Shown one piece after another: positions 1-7,204 of a stretch of DNA of 23,107 nt (position 1 is the stretch's first letter; each line of letters starts with the position of its first letter). The stretch is from a virus. The stretch covers positions 1 to 23,107 of IMG/VR virus record IMGVR_UViG_3300025276_000224; one strand, written 5' to 3'. Under the pieces are notes generated by a model that saw nothing but the letters and a program-made list of their open reading frames with translations, was not told where the DNA came from and made no database searches. The position numbers and the translations under genes were made by a program.

Positions 1-1
1 T

Positions 2-271
2 CTTTCCGGAATACTTTCGTATATTATTAGAAACCTATTAATACAGGTAGAGAAATACGAAGACATTACAGTAGACCAGACACAGTACCTACAGCGAATA
101 TCGGATCTCATTGGAGATTCTAAGAAACATTTGCAAGAGCTTGATGAAAAGGGTACATTTAAGTCGGATGACGAAGTCGGAACTTTCTTTACTGCAATGC
201 AGAACGTACAATTAGAGCTAAATAAATATATGCTCCCAGAAAATTATGGCAAGAAAGAAAGCAAAAGCTAA
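2..271 (+). CDS. C-terminal end of an unknown phage protein (5' truncated)
   Basis: An open frame runs from the window edge to a TAA at 269-271, giving about 89 codons with no internal stop; the start lies upstream of the window. The visible tail is charged and helical in character (LIQVEKYEDITVDQTQ, then DLIGDSKKHLQELDEKG), ending in the basic KKESKS. I do not recognise a family. The frame overlaps the start of the sigma-factor gene by 26 bases in another frame, so the last residues are encoded by the bases that also encode the first residues of the sigma factor. The overlap suggests translational coupling. Reality of this gene rests on the unbroken frame, the strand and the tight packing typical of the rest of the window. 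Confidence 0.6.
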   Translation, partial: LSGILSYIIRNLLIQVEKYEDITVDQTQYLQRISDLIGDSKKHLQELDEKGTFKSDDEVGTFFTAMQNVQLELNKYMLPENYGKKESKS

Positions 272-950
272 TTACTTCACATCCGAAACAGAAGACTATA
301 TAAAAAAGTACAATGTATCTACTAATAATGAATATAGAAACGAGATCTTTACCGGTCACATCTACCTTCCCTTCTATAAATTAGCAGAGAATATAATACA
401 TACATTTAAGTTTTACTACACTGATGTAGATAAAATAGAAGATCTAAAGCATGAGATAGTATCGATGTTGCTTGAAGAGAAGATTATGAAGTTTGATCCC
501 GATCATGGAGCTAAAGCATACTCTTACTTCGGTACAATAGTAAAACGTTGGTTAATTAACTACAACAATAAGAATTACAAGAACTTAAAGAAGGTCGGTA
601 CCTTCGATGAAATGCAAGAAGGGTATAATCCTTCCATCTTACCTAACGAAGACGGTTCCATAACACTTGGGACTTTCCTTGATATCTATGTAAAGAATAC
701 TTATGAAGTATTAGAAGAGCTATTTCCAAAGGAAAATGAAAGAAAGATAGCAGATGCAATACTCACCATCTTCAAAACAAGACAAGACTTAGATATTTTC
801 AAAAAGAAAGCACTATATATTTACATCAGAGAAATGACTGATTGTGAAACTCCTCACTTAACTAAAGTAGTCAATAAACTTAAAGTTGAGTTCTATGAAT
901 TATATGAAAAATATAATAATGTGGGACTTATTAAAACAAAGTTAGTTTAA
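246..950 (+). CDS. gp55: gp55-like sigma factor for late transcription
   Basis: This 234-residue protein resembles the T4 gp55 family of divergent sigma-70 factors that redirect host RNA polymerase to late promoters. The clearest signal is a region-2-like block at residues 82-104: KFDPDHGAK followed by AYSYFGTIVKRWLI. The 'D-P-x-x-G-A-K-A-Y-S-Y-F' pattern and the following aromatic/basic helix are typical of T4-like marine phage late sigma factors. Residues 186-222 are helical and may form the C-terminal core-binding part. T4 gp55 is shorter (185 residues). In T4, gp55 works with the sliding clamp gp45 and co-activator gp33; neither is identifiable here. The start ATG lies inside the upstream gene with only a weak purine-rich leader. 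Its position directly before structural genes fits control of the virion module. The family call is from motif recognition only. Confidence 0.8.
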   Translation: MARKKAKANYFTSETEDYIKKYNVSTNNEYRNEIFTGHIYLPFYKLAENIIHTFKFYYTDVDKIEDLKHEIVSMLLEEKIMKFDPDHGAKAYSYFGTIVKRWLINYNNKNYKNLKKVGTFDEMQEGYNPSILPNEDGSITLGTFLDIYVKNTYEVLEELFPKENERKIADAILTIFKTRQDLDIFKKKALYIYIREMTDCETPHLTKVVNKLKVEFYELYEKYNNVGLIKTKLV

Positions 951-951
951 A

Positions 952-961
952 ACTATTTATA
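952..961 (+). promoter_or_regulatory. candidate late promoter element before the 977 gene
   Basis: ACTATTTATA in the 26-base gap between the sigma gene and the next gene, ending 15 bases before the ATG at 977. It contains TATTTATA (954-961), which matches the T4 late element TATAAATA at six of eight positions and is its reverse complement. The same core recurs in the other larger gaps. A good Shine-Dalgarno sequence, AAAGGA, follows at 965-970. Promoter function is inferred. Confidence 0.5.
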
Positions 962-976
962 TGTAAAGGAATTATT

Positions 977-1342
977 ATGGATAGTAGTAAAGAAATATTT
1001 AAAGGTAAATCTCTTTCAGACTTATTCGGGGAGATATACGATAACTCAAAAGAAACTAAAGGTCAAGTTAAAGCATTAATTGGAGAACTTAAACCTCTTA
1101 TAGAGAGCATTGGAGATGCTACTCTTATTGTACCTATGATTAAAGAGTACATGGAGATTGGAGTTAAAAACGATGATGCACTAATTAAATTAGCTACCAT
1201 TATACAGAGAATAGAATCAGCACAAGCTAAAGGTGAAGGTGGAGACATTTTTGACTTTGATTCTCTACAGGATTTATTAGCTGAAAGCGAAGAAGTAAAA
1301 GAAGAAGTAGAAGTAACTAAGAACAAAACAGAAGAAGAGTAG
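977..1342 (+). CDS. small acidic protein of unknown function
   Basis: The 121-residue product is probably all-helical and acidic at the end. Residues 1-85 contain a regular helical block (LIGELKPLIESIGDATLIVP, then KEYMEIGVKNDDALIKLATI), and residues 90-121 form an acidic tail rich in Glu (EEVKEEVEV). There is no signal peptide or membrane segment. The ATG is preceded by AAAGGA at a six-base spacing, the strongest ribosome binding site in this part of the window. The gene lies after the sigma factor and overlaps the spike gene by one base (TAGTG), so it is probably co-translated with it. I do not recognise the family. Size and charge would be compatible with a small chaperone or a transcription accessory factor, but nothing seen decides this. 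Confidence 0.8.
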   Translation: MDSSKEIFKGKSLSDLFGEIYDNSKETKGQVKALIGELKPLIESIGDATLIVPMIKEYMEIGVKNDDALIKLATIIQRIESAQAKGEGGDIFDFDSLQDLLAESEEVKEEVEVTKNKTEEE

Positions 1343-2529
1343 TGAGTTTTATAGACTATAACTTTAGAACACAAGCACAACCAGTAGGAGATATTAGACC
1401 TGTTGGGGAAACATCTTTAGCACCTGCTAGAGTTATCGATATAATTATGGATGATGAACATCCAGATTACGATGCTTATGGTGGTCCTAATAGTATAGGA
1501 ATGGTATACTACCGATTTATTAATCAAGAAGGTATGGATACTACTGAAGAAGGAGACTCAGACTATACCGGACAAGCATTCCCCTTAACAACTTCACATA
1601 GACTTTTACCATTAAAGAATGAGATAATTCTCTTAACTAAAGGACCAGATCCGTTAGTAGATGAAGGATCAGGAACAGGTAGAATATACTATACAACTTC
1701 TTACTCTATATGGAATCACCCTCATCATAATGCTATACCAGTTAAGACAGCAGATAAACCAGAAGAAGTAAACATAGGTACTGGTATTGAGTTAGATAAT
1801 ACCGTATCACCTTTGCAACCTTTCCCTGGAGATGTTCTAATGGAAGGTAGATTAGGTCAATCAATAAGATTTGCAGGTGGGATATCTACCAAATCAATAT
1901 TTACAGATGAATCTAATATTAATAAACCCTTAATCATTATAAGCAACGGTCAGAAGGAAACTGAAGAAGGATTCTCACATATTGTAGAAGACATTAACGA
2001 AGACCCGTCTTCTATTTACATGACCAGCGATAACATTATACCCCTTACTCTTGCTAATGATAAGAGGGATAGCTATGAAACATCCCCTGATTTGCCTAGC
2101 TCTTATAAAGGTTCCCAACTGTTATTGAATAGTGATAGGCTCACTCTAAATGCTAGAGAGAGCGACATCCTTTTATCAAGTAAGACTTCTGTAGGTATTA
2201 ATTCCAACACAGTTAACATAGATGGGAAAGAGTATTTATGTGTAGATGCTGACAAGATATATTTAGGATCTAAAGCTAGAATAAACAAAGGAGCTAATAA
2301 GCAACCAGTCGTACTAGGGCACAGAATGGAAGCTTTCTTAGGAGATATGTTAGATCAACTAATTTCCATATCAAAAGCTTTAGGTAAAGCTAAAACAATT
2401 AAAGGAGACCCTATACCAACCATTAACCTTAGAGGAGCATCAGCACAATTAGTACTGAAGCAATTAAAGAACCAACTTAACCCTAGCGGCGGGAGTACTT
2501 TAAAATCTAAAAAAACCTTCGTAGAATAA
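1342..2529 (+). CDS. gp5: baseplate central spike / hub protein, gp5-like without lysozyme
   Basis: The 395-residue protein fits the membrane-piercing spike at the baseplate centre. Residues 22-105 look like the OB-fold of gp5-type proteins: a beta-rich block with LAPARVIDIIMDDEHPDY and the strand LLPLKNEIILLTKGPDP. Residues 156-178 contain GDVLMEGRLGQSIRFAG, a hallmark of these phage hub proteins. Residues 235-310 are short repeated beta strands (LLLNSDRLTLNA, ILLSSKTSVGINS, then VDADKIYLGSKA), as expected for the intertwined needle. T4 gp5 is 575 residues with a lysozyme domain in the middle; here no room or motif for a lysozyme is seen. The GTG start overlaps the upstream TAG by one base; the next gene starts in the overlapping TAATG. 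A spike that lacks lysozyme implies that any cell-wall enzyme is encoded elsewhere. Confidence 0.7.
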   Translation: MSFIDYNFRTQAQPVGDIRPVGETSLAPARVIDIIMDDEHPDYDAYGGPNSIGMVYYRFINQEGMDTTEEGDSDYTGQAFPLTTSHRLLPLKNEIILLTKGPDPLVDEGSGTGRIYYTTSYSIWNHPHHNAIPVKTADKPEEVNIGTGIELDNTVSPLQPFPGDVLMEGRLGQSIRFAGGISTKSIFTDESNINKPLIIISNGQKETEEGFSHIVEDINEDPSSIYMTSDNIIPLTLANDKRDSYETSPDLPSSYKGSQLLLNSDRLTLNARESDILLSSKTSVGINSNTVNIDGKEYLCVDADKIYLGSKARINKGANKQPVVLGHRMEAFLGDMLDQLISISKALGKAKTIKGDPIPTINLRGASAQLVLKQLKNQLNPSGGSTLKSKKTFVE

Positions 2530-3350
2530 TGCCATGTAGTATACCTCCATCGAATCTCGCCCTCTTTATAGCCCAGTACCTTGCTAAGTTAGAAGCTTTT
2601 ATTATAGCCAAGGTTTATGAAGAGATTAATAAGATAATAGAACAACTACTAGGTCAGGTATGTCCGCCGGTAGAAGAAATAAAAAAAATACTTAAGGTAC
2701 GGGATACCCTAGTTAATATGATTAATGGGTTAGAAAAGAAAATAGAACCTGTTAAAAAGTTCGGAGAGATACTTAATCCTCCTATAATGGCAGCTAAAGC
2801 AACTGTTCTTATATTAGAGCAACTTCCACTACCATCAACTATAGGTATACCACCCGGCCCTGCCGGAGGTGTAATTTTCTCTTTATCTACAGGAGCACAG
2901 AATAGATTCTCTCAATTACTTAATATTGCTTGTCAGATAGTCGATTTACTATCTAAAGACCAGAAAGCTATAATGGATTTAACCGAAATTAGTTTTGATG
3001 GATTAGAACCTATAAAACAGAAATTAAAGAGTATAGATATAAAACTATTTGAATGTGTTGATAAGTTACCCATTAAACAGAAACAGGAGATAATGGAATC
3101 AATACAGAACCTACCTTCTAACTCAGGGATAAGCACCTCAGCAACAGATGGTTCAGGAAAATTCTTTTATAAAGAATATACTATAACAATTCAAGAGGAT
3201 AAAAACTCACCTAAGTATGCTAAATTAAGGTATGCTCAAGTAGAAAATGCTAACGGAACAGTCCTATTAAGGGGTGAATCATCGTTTAGTTCCTCAACAA
3301 GAGTACTAATAGACGAAATAAAATTTAGAATTAACAATCAACTTCCATAA
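2529..3350 (+). CDS. virion-associated protein of unknown function, helical N-terminus with beta C-terminus
   Basis: The 273-residue product is of unrecognised family. Residues 10-80 and 125-195 are long amphipathic helical stretches (for example KVYEEINKIIEQLLGQV and DLTEISFDGLEPIKQKLKSI). They are joined by a hydrophobic Pro/Gly-rich stretch at about 100-122 (LPLPSTIGIPPGPAGGVIF) that could be a fusion-like or membrane-contacting loop. Residues 205-273 switch to short beta strands (YKEYTITIQEDK, KLRYAQVENANGTVLLRGES). It starts at the ATG inside the stop of the spike gene (TAATG), so translation is coupled to it. That position suggests a partner of the spike or hub, such as a hub cap or tape-measure-associated protein; this is inference from position only. 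Confidence 0.75.
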   Translation: MPCSIPPSNLALFIAQYLAKLEAFIIAKVYEEINKIIEQLLGQVCPPVEEIKKILKVRDTLVNMINGLEKKIEPVKKFGEILNPPIMAAKATVLILEQLPLPSTIGIPPGPAGGVIFSLSTGAQNRFSQLLNIACQIVDLLSKDQKAIMDLTEISFDGLEPIKQKLKSIDIKLFECVDKLPIKQKQEIMESIQNLPSNSGISTSATDGSGKFFYKEYTITIQEDKNSPKYAKLRYAQVENANGTVLLRGESSFSSSTRVLIDEIKFRINNQLP

Positions 3351-3354
3351 CCTA

Positions 3355-3364
3355 ACTATTTATT
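3355..3364 (+). promoter_or_regulatory. variant of the TATTTATA element before the 3368 gene
   Basis: ACTATTTATT, one base from the shared element, in the 17-base gap. It ends only three bases before the ATG at 3368, so a transcript from it would be nearly leaderless. It may instead be an AU-rich translation signal or chance. No Shine-Dalgarno sequence is present. Confidence 0.3.
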
Positions 3365-3367
3365 AAT

Positions 3368-3811
3368 ATGAAACTAGACCAACTACGTAAAATTATACGT
3401 GAAGAAATCAGATCAGCTGTCAAGGAAGAGTTACAAGATGTAATGAACGAAGCAGTTAGAGCTGCTAGCACGCCTAATGTGAAGGTAGCTAGCGAACACA
3501 AACCAGTAGTCGCTACACCAGCAACTCCTTCAAAGATGAATCCACAAATGGAAAAATCATCTTTAGACGAAATGTTAGCAATGACTAAAGCTAATATGAC
3601 AAATGAGGAATACAAGAATGTATTCACAGGAACAACAGCGAATGCACAAGGTGGAATACCTTCAAGAACTAACACAGCATCTACGATGGCTACACAAATG
3701 GGTGCATCATCAGGTAGAATGCCAGGTATTGATATATCGCAATTAGATTTTGTTAAAAAAGCAGGACAGGTATTATCCGCAGCAGAAGCAAAGAAACCGA
3801 CAAACAATTAA
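3368..3811 (+). CDS. small protein of unknown function between hub and gp25 genes
   Basis: The 147-residue product begins with a charged amphipathic helix, LRKIIREEIRSAVKEEL (residues 5-21), a pattern seen at the N-terminus of many small proteins of T4-like marine phages. Residues 30-60 are Pro/Ala/Thr-rich and probably disordered; residues 63-85 are helical (SSLDEMLAMTKANMTNEEYK); the remainder is Gly/Ser/Thr-rich, ending with a helix near FVKKAGQVLSAAEAKK. No enzyme motif, signal peptide or membrane segment is visible. It is three bases upstream of gp25 in the same transcription unit, so a role in baseplate assembly is plausible but unproven. The antisense strand is also open over nearly this whole length; I attribute that to codon bias. 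Confidence 0.75.
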   Translation: MKLDQLRKIIREEIRSAVKEELQDVMNEAVRAASTPNVKVASEHKPVVATPATPSKMNPQMEKSSLDEMLAMTKANMTNEEYKNVFTGTTANAQGGIPSRTNTASTMATQMGASSGRMPGIDISQLDFVKKAGQVLSAAEAKKPTNN

Positions 3812-3814
3812 TAT

Positions 3815-4225
3815 ATGGCATTTGAAGCAAAGAAAATAAATGTATTAGATCTACAGCCTAGAAAAGCAGTAGGTGTATCTTTGCCATTTTCTAATAAGGC
3901 AGTTTTTAACTCTACTTATGAGACTAAAGAAGCAATAAAAGCAAACCTTATTAACTATATATTAACAGGAAAAGGAGAAAGATACTTTAATCCAACATTT
4001 GGATCAGGAATTAGAAACCTACTATTTACTAATATCAATAGAGACACTTTAACAGACTTAGAGTTTTTAGTTAGAGATGCTTTACAGCAGTACTTTCCAA
4101 GACTAGAAATAATAAAACTAGACTTAAAAGATGCACCAGATTCTAACATGGTAAGTTTTACTTTAAATTTTAAACTAACAGACACTCAAGTAGAAGATGA
4201 GATAACAATTAATTTTGAACAATAA
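3815..4225 (+). CDS. gp25: baseplate wedge protein gp25
   Basis: The 136-residue protein matches the gp25/GPW family (T4 gp25 is 132 residues), which joins the wedge to the tail sheath and is related to type VI secretion TssE. The diagnostic block lies at residues 38-71: an amphipathic helix (KANLINYILTGKGERYF), then NPTFGSGIRNLLF, corresponding to the conserved 'P-x-F-G-S-G-(I/L)' core of the family. A helix follows (DLEFLVRDALQQYF, residues 81-94), then alternating strands (VSFTLNFKLTD). It starts three bases after the previous stop and its TAA overlaps the gp6 ATG (TAATG). The gp25-gp6 neighbourhood is a common arrangement in contractile injection systems and supports both calls. Confidence 0.9.
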   Translation: MAFEAKKINVLDLQPRKAVGVSLPFSNKAVFNSTYETKEAIKANLINYILTGKGERYFNPTFGSGIRNLLFTNINRDTLTDLEFLVRDALQQYFPRLEIIKLDLKDAPDSNMVSFTLNFKLTDTQVEDEITINFEQ

Positions 4226-6033
4226 TGGCTCAAGATATTAACATAAAATATACAGACAAAAACTTTTCTAGCCTAAGAGGGCAATTAGTAGAATTAGCTA
4301 AAAACTATTTTCCTGACGCCTATAATGACTTTTCTGCAACATCACCTGGAATGATGTTTATGGAAATGTCTGCTTATGTAGGAGATATACTTTCTTTTTA
4401 CCAAGACAGTCAATTACAAGAAACATTCCTACAGTATGCTAAAGATCCGGGTAACCTTTACTCGATGGCATACATGATGGGATATAAACCTAAACTGACA
4501 TCAGCATCTACAGTTAACATAGAATTAACACAAAGAGTAGCAGCAATCTCTACAGGTTCAACCTACCTACCTAACTTTAACCAAGCACTTAGATTAGGTG
4601 AGAATACAGTCATAACAGCAGGCTCAGAGAATTTTGTTTTAAATACAAATGTAGACTTTAGCTTTTCAAGTTCATATGATCCTACCTTAGTTACAATATA
4701 CAGTATTGACTCAAGCGGTAACCCAACAGAGTACGAATTAAAGAAAACAGCACCAGCTAGTTCTGGAGAAATAGTAACTAAAACCTTTAGTGTTGGAGCA
4801 GCATCTAAGTTTCTTACTTTAAGTATTGACGACCAATCTATTATAGGGATAGTAGACCTAAAGGATGGTGGAAATCAACTATACACCGAAGTCCCTTATT
4901 TAGGACAGGATACAGTCTTTACAGAAGCTGTTAACTCCGGTACTAATAAAAACCAAGTTCCTTACTTGCTTACAGCAACAAGAACTCCTAATCGATACGT
5001 AACAAGGTTTAACTCAACAGGTAAACTACAGATTCAATTTGGATCAGGAATGTCTACAAGTGATGATGGAGTATTCTTACCTAACCCAACAAATGTAGGC
5101 TCAGGAACAAATCAAGGAGTACGTAGAGCAGATCATGCTTTTGATCCATCTAACTTTATGTTCTCTAGTGCGTATGGAAATGCACCTTCTAATACAACAT
5201 TAACAGTTCGATACCTTAAAGGAGGTGGTATAGATTCAAATATAGGAGCAAATACAGTAACAGGTTTTACAGCATCTACATTAACTGCTACAGATACAGC
5301 TTACCAAAGCACATTATCAATAACAAACCCAGAACCAGCAGTAGGAGGTAAGGATGCAGATTCAGTAGATGAGATAAGACAGAATTCGTTACGCTCTTTT
5401 AATGAACAAGGTAGGATAGTAACTAAGCAAGATTATGCTTTCAGAGCTATGACAATGCCATCTAAGTTTGGAGCTATAGCAAAAACAAGCGTAGTAACAG
5501 ATATAGAGGTTCCAACTGCTAATGCAAGTACTTATAACCCATTAGGGGTATGTTTATATGTGCTAGCCTACGATAATAATAAGAACTTAGTACAAGCTAC
5601 ACCGCAGTTAAAAACAAACCTAAAAAAGTACATAACAGAGTTTAAATCACTTACTGAGGGATGTACTATAAAAGATGCATTTGTTATTAACGTTGGAGTT
5701 AAGTTTGATATAATTACACTACCTAGTTATAACTCTAGAGAAGTAATACTTAAATGTACACAAGCAGTACAGGATCACTTTAATGTAGATAAGTGGGCTA
5801 TTAACCAACCTATTAACCTCTCGACAATCTACACTCTTTTAGATAGAATAAAAGGAGTACAGACAGTACAAGACGTAAGAGTAGAAAGTAAAGTAAACGG
5901 AAACTATTCCACTTACGATTACGATATAAAAGGAGCAACAATGAATAACGTAGTTTATCCATCGTTAGATCCTATGATATTTGAAGTAAAATACCCGAAT
6001 AACGATATTCAGGGAAGAGTAACAACATTATAA
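4225..6033 (+). CDS. gp6: baseplate wedge protein gp6 (baseplate J family)
   Basis: The 602-residue protein is a gp6-type wedge subunit (T4 gp6 is 660 residues), which forms the inner iris of the baseplate and triggers sheath contraction. The N-terminus is characteristic: residues 12-60 contain NFSSLRGQLVELAKNYF, then SPGMMFMEMSAYVGDILSFY, the block by which these proteins are recognised. Residues 75-100 have MAYMMGYKPKLTSAS. The baseplate-J core is at about residues 382-425, with DEIRQNSLRSFNEQGRIVT followed by KQDYAFRAM. The C-terminal part (residues 480-600) is alpha/beta with INQPINLSTIYTLLDRIKGV, typical of the J-like end. It follows gp25 by a one-base overlap and precedes the next gene by one base, so the three are one translational chain. 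Confidence 0.9.
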   Translation: MAQDINIKYTDKNFSSLRGQLVELAKNYFPDAYNDFSATSPGMMFMEMSAYVGDILSFYQDSQLQETFLQYAKDPGNLYSMAYMMGYKPKLTSASTVNIELTQRVAAISTGSTYLPNFNQALRLGENTVITAGSENFVLNTNVDFSFSSSYDPTLVTIYSIDSSGNPTEYELKKTAPASSGEIVTKTFSVGAASKFLTLSIDDQSIIGIVDLKDGGNQLYTEVPYLGQDTVFTEAVNSGTNKNQVPYLLTATRTPNRYVTRFNSTGKLQIQFGSGMSTSDDGVFLPNPTNVGSGTNQGVRRADHAFDPSNFMFSSAYGNAPSNTTLTVRYLKGGGIDSNIGANTVTGFTASTLTATDTAYQSTLSITNPEPAVGGKDADSVDEIRQNSLRSFNEQGRIVTKQDYAFRAMTMPSKFGAIAKTSVVTDIEVPTANASTYNPLGVCLYVLAYDNNKNLVQATPQLKTNLKKYITEFKSLTEGCTIKDAFVINVGVKFDIITLPSYNSREVILKCTQAVQDHFNVDKWAINQPINLSTIYTLLDRIKGVQTVQDVRVESKVNGNYSTYDYDIKGATMNNVVYPSLDPMIFEVKYPNNDIQGRVTTL

Positions 6034-6034
6034 T

Positions 6035-7204
6035 ATGGCACTATATAGAATATTTCCTGAAAAAGACGCTTTTGTGTATACAGAAGGTCCTCTAGCGAAC
6101 ACAGGTAGAGATGCACTCCTTGAAGTAGGAGGGTATCCAACATCTGCCGGAGGGCAAACAGTTAGATCCTTAATTCAATTTGATCTAGCAGAAGTTAAAT
6201 CAGTACTAACCTCAAAAGTAGGTATAACATTACCAGCAGTAACAGGTTACTCTGCTAGTTTACATCTATCTTTAAATTATGCAGCAGAACTACCAATAGA
6301 ATATTCACTTAACGTTCACCCCTTAGCAGAAGCTTGGGATGAAGGTACAGGTAAATTCGGAGATATGCCAATTAATAAATCTGGTTGTAGTTGGAATTAT
6401 AAAAAAGCAGGTACAACTACTCGCTGGACAACAGGAAGTGAGAGCTTAACATCAAGTACCGGTAACGGATTTACTTTAACCTCTAACCTACTTTATACTA
6501 CTGGCTCATATAAAGACAGCCTTAAAGGTGGAGGGTATTACTACTTTACTACAGGATCAGCTCCTATAGTTCTTTCTGGAAGTGCTGCTTTTACTAAGAA
6601 CTCAGACCATGATTTAGATGTAGATATAACTAAAGCAATACAGTACCACACAAGTGATTATATTCCGAACTACGGCTTTATAGTTAAGATGCCAAATACT
6701 TTAGAGTATAATGTGTCTTCATCAGTAAGGTTAAAATACTACGGAGAAGATACAAATACTATTTACCCTCCTTATTTGGAGATTAAATGGGACGATTACG
6801 CACACTCATCTTCTTTATCAGAAATTACAGATACTGAAGCTGTTGTAAGTATAAGGAATAATAAAGGAAAGTACACAGATGAGGGTAAACAACGTTTCAG
6901 AATACATGCAAGACCTAAGTACCCTACTCGTACATATACCACCTCCTCTGCATATACCTCTAACTACTCACTCCCTACAGCATCATATTGGGGACTAAGA
7001 GATGAGAATACAGAAGAAATGGTGTTTGACTTTGATACAACGTATACAAAGATAAGTGCAGATAATACTTCTAACTATTTTGATATATACATGGATGGAC
7101 TTCAACCAGAGAGGTATTATAAGCTTTTAATAAAGACTGAAATAGACGGAACAACAACTGTAATTGATAACGATCAAATATTCAAGGTAGTAAGAAATGG
7201 CTAA
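6035..7204 (+). CDS. virion protein with DNRLRE/CBM96-like N-terminal domain
   Basis: The 389-residue protein starts with RIFPEKDAFVYTE, then NTGRDALLEVGG and RSLIQFDLAEV (residues 5-55), followed by strands ending at AEAWDEGTGKFGD (to about residue 108). This order (Asp start, 'N-x-G', a strand ending in Phe-Asp, and a Trp-x-Glu-Gly turn) matches the DNRLRE/CBM96 beta-sandwich family, which includes carbohydrate-binding modules. Residues 170-250 are further beta strands and the last 110 residues look like another sandwich (YFDIYMDGLQPERYYKLLI). It lies in the baseplate cluster, one base after gp6 and overlapping the next gene by eight bases. A structural or glycan-binding role at the baseplate is likely; glycan binding itself is inferred from family resemblance only. 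Confidence 0.75.
   Translation: MALYRIFPEKDAFVYTEGPLANTGRDALLEVGGYPTSAGGQTVRSLIQFDLAEVKSVLTSKVGITLPAVTGYSASLHLSLNYAAELPIEYSLNVHPLAEAWDEGTGKFGDMPINKSGCSWNYKKAGTTTRWTTGSESLTSSTGNGFTLTSNLLYTTGSYKDSLKGGGYYYFTTGSAPIVLSGSAAFTKNSDHDLDVDITKAIQYHTSDYIPNYGFIVKMPNTLEYNVSSSVRLKYYGEDTNTIYPPYLEIKWDDYAHSSSLSEITDTEAVVSIRNNKGKYTDEGKQRFRIHARPKYPTRTYTTSSAYTSNYSLPTASYWGLRDENTEEMVFDFDTTYTKISADNTSNYFDIYMDGLQPERYYKLLIKTEIDGTTTVIDNDQIFKVVRNG

Noticed and set aside
3352-3807. Antisense open frame of 151 codons that looks like a membrane protein
   Set aside because: It lies exactly opposite the 3368 gene. The hydrophobic look comes from complementing Glu/Lys/Thr-rich codons. No start context or promoter supports it.
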